14,928 nucleotides of DNA, from assembly GCA_964464755.1 (NCBI GenBank), contig CAYXGZ010000071.1, forward strand, positions 1 through 14,928. Reading direction: 5' to 3'. Under the pieces are notes generated by a model that worked only from the letters and a program-made list of their open reading frames with translations, did not search any database and was not told the origin of the DNA. A program made the position numbers and the translations under genes. Below, piece by piece: positions 13,833 to 14,928 of this stretch. Origin of the DNA: CAYXGZ01 sp964464755 (lineage in GTDB: Bacteria; Planctomycetota; MHYJ01; JACPRB01). The stretch's first letter is position 1, and each line of letters starts with the position of its first letter.

Positions 13833-14928
13833 ATCTTGAGCCTCGACAGGCGCTCGACGGCCTCGGAGAGCCGCTTCTCCGGGACGGTCAGCGCCACGCG
13901 CATGAAGCCCTCGGCGTGGGTCCCGAAGCCGCTCCCCGGGAGCATGATGACGCCGGCCTCGTTGAGGGCCTTCTCGGCGAAGGCCATCGAGGTCAGGCCC
14001 TTCGCGGGCACCTCGTACCAGATGTAGAAGGTCACCTTCGGGGACGGCACGTCCCAGCCGAGCTTGCGGAGGCCGCCGACGAAGAGGTCGCGGCGCGCGC
14101 GGTAGAGGTCGCGGATCGGCTTCATGTCCCCGTCGCCCTGGTCGAGCATCTTCGCGACGGCCTTCTGGAAGCCCATGTACTGGCCGCTGTCGCAGTTCGC
14201 CTTGAAGCCGCGGAGGATCTCGACGATCTCCGCGTTGCCGGCGACCCAGGCGATGCGCCAGCCCGCCATCGAGTAGGTCTTCGTCATCGAGTGGACGACG
14301 ACGCCGACCTCCTTGGCGCCGGGGACCTCGAGGAACGAGGGCGGGGCCTCCTCGTACCAGAGCTCGGAGTAGGCCTCGTCGCTGATCACGATGGTCCCGT
14401 GCTTGCGGGCGAAGTCGACGCACTTCGAGTAGAACTCGCGCGTGGCCGAGGCGCCCGTCGGGTTGTTCGGGTAGTTGACGTAGAGGATCTTCGCGCGGCG
14501 GGCGACGTCGGCCGGGATCGCGTCGAGGTCCGGCAGGAAGCCGTTCGACTTCTTGAGCGGCATGACGTGGGGCTCGCAGAGGGCGAAGATCGCGCCGCTG
14601 CGGTACGGCGGGTAGCCGGGCTCGGGCAGGAGCACGACGTCGCCGGGGTTGGTCAGGGCCAGGGGCGCGTGGGCGATCAGCTCCTTGGAGCCGACGCCGA
14701 GGCAGATCTCGTTGAGCGCGAGGTCGACGTGGTAGCGGCGCTTGAAGAAGCGGGAGACGGCGCCGCGGAACTCCTCGGTGCCCTGCGTGGAGGAGTACTG
14801 GTGGAGGAGCGGCTCGTCGACCGCGGAGGTCATCGCGTCGAGCAGGCGGCGCGGCGGGTTCGTGTCCGGGTCCCCGATGCCGAGGTTGATGATGTCCTTG
14901 CCCTGCTTCTCGAGGGCGGCGCGCTTGC
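13829..14928 (-). CDS. dapL: LL-diaminopimelate aminotransferase-like PLP enzyme, 5'-truncated by window edge
   Basis: A fold-type I aminotransferase; 365 residues are visible and about 20-40 N-terminal ones lie beyond the window. The reading frame stays open from the ATG at 14833 through to the edge and still encodes family sequence (IINLGIGDPDTNPP), so that ATG is internal. Motifs include HQYSSTQGTEEFR, NPGDVVLLPEPGYPPY, NGFLPDLDAIP, NYPNNPTGA, SDEAYSELWYE and HSMTKTYSMAGWRI. The PLP lysine is encoded at 14279-14281. The pattern fits DapL, which converts tetrahydrodipicolinate and glutamate to LL-diaminopimelate and 2-oxoglutarate for lysine and cell-wall synthesis. The alternative is a related alanine or aspartate aminotransferase, since no other lysine gene is visible. 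The stop overlaps the rdgB TTG start. Confidence 0.8.
   Translation of the reverse strand, partial: KRAALEKQGKDIINLGIGDPDTNPPRRLLDAMTSAVDEPLLHQYSSTQGTEEFRGAVSRFFKRRYHVDLALNEICLGVGSKELIAHAPLALTNPGDVVLLPEPGYPPYRSGAIFALCEPHVMPLKKSNGFLPDLDAIPADVARRAKILYVNYPNNPTGASATREFYSKCVDFARKHGTIVISDEAYSELWYEEAPPSFLEVPGAKEVGVVVHSMTKTYSMAGWRIAWVAGNAEIVEILRGFKANCDSGQYMGFQKAVAKMLDQGDGDMKPIRDLYRARRDLFVGGLRKLGWDVPSPKVTFYIWYEVPAKGLTSMAFAEKALNEAGVIMLPGSGFGTHAEGFMRVALTVPEKRLSEAVERLSRLKI
13841..13844 (-). promoter_or_regulatory. Short Shine-Dalgarno sequence supporting the rdgB TTG start
   Basis: GAGG on the minus strand lies 8 nt before the TTG at 13832, inside the end of the aminotransferase gene. It supports the TTG start at the TTGA overlap, though the match is only four bases. 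Confidence 0.45.

Noticed and set aside
1..14928. Recurrent CTCGAG/CCTCGAG words across the window
   Set aside because: They fall within codons, mostly reading Leu-Glu or overlapping frames in GC-rich coding DNA; no regular spacing or intergenic clustering was seen.

Overview
The window is a compact, very GC-rich (about 70% by eye) bacterial segment. All eleven protein genes I can support lie on the minus strand, so transcription runs from high to low coordinates. RadA, RdgB and a bacterial-type GlgA/GlgC pair indicate a bacterium. The set of GH57 enzymes plus a DUF4912 protein is typical of deep-branching, thermophilic or uncultured lineages. I cannot name a phylum from sequence alone. No rRNA, tRNA, CRISPR array, insertion sequence or phage gene was seen. 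The longest non-coding gap is 58 bp, so there is no gene-free stretch over 300 bases.

In transcription order, the right-hand end (14928 to about 11353) is housekeeping: a LL-diaminopimelate aminotransferase-like gene cut by the window edge, the nucleotide-pool sanitiser RdgB, a small TPR protein, and the DNA repair protein RadA.

The rest (11353 to 1) is mainly an alpha-glucan (glycogen) locus. It holds an amylopullulanase-clade GH57 hydrolase, a GalT-like hexose-1-phosphate nucleotidylyltransferase or phosphorylase, glycogen synthase GlgA, a GH57 4-alpha-glucanotransferase/amylase with DUF1925/DUF1926, a DUF4912 protein, a GH57 (DUF1957-type) branching enzyme, a RimK-type glutamate ligase, an AspA/AstE-type zinc amidohydrolase, and glucose-1-phosphate adenylyltransferase GlgC, which is cut at position 1. 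Together they can make ADP-glucose (GlgC), polymerise it (GlgA), branch the chain (GH57 branching enzyme), and remodel or degrade it (two other GH57 enzymes). The GalT-like enzyme links the nucleotide-sugar and sugar-phosphate pools.

Most junctions overlap (TTGA, GTGA, ATGA, TGATG or 8 bp) or are 2 to 4 bp apart, which points to translational coupling. Only three gaps exceed 30 bp: before the TPR gene, before radA, and before the 4-alpha-glucanotransferase. Each contains a plausible -10 element, and the genes after them lack a Shine-Dalgarno sequence, whereas several coupled genes have one. The oddest feature of the layout is a RimK and AspA/AstE-like pair, normally linked to protein glutamylation, placed inside the glycogen gene string between the branching enzyme and glgC.
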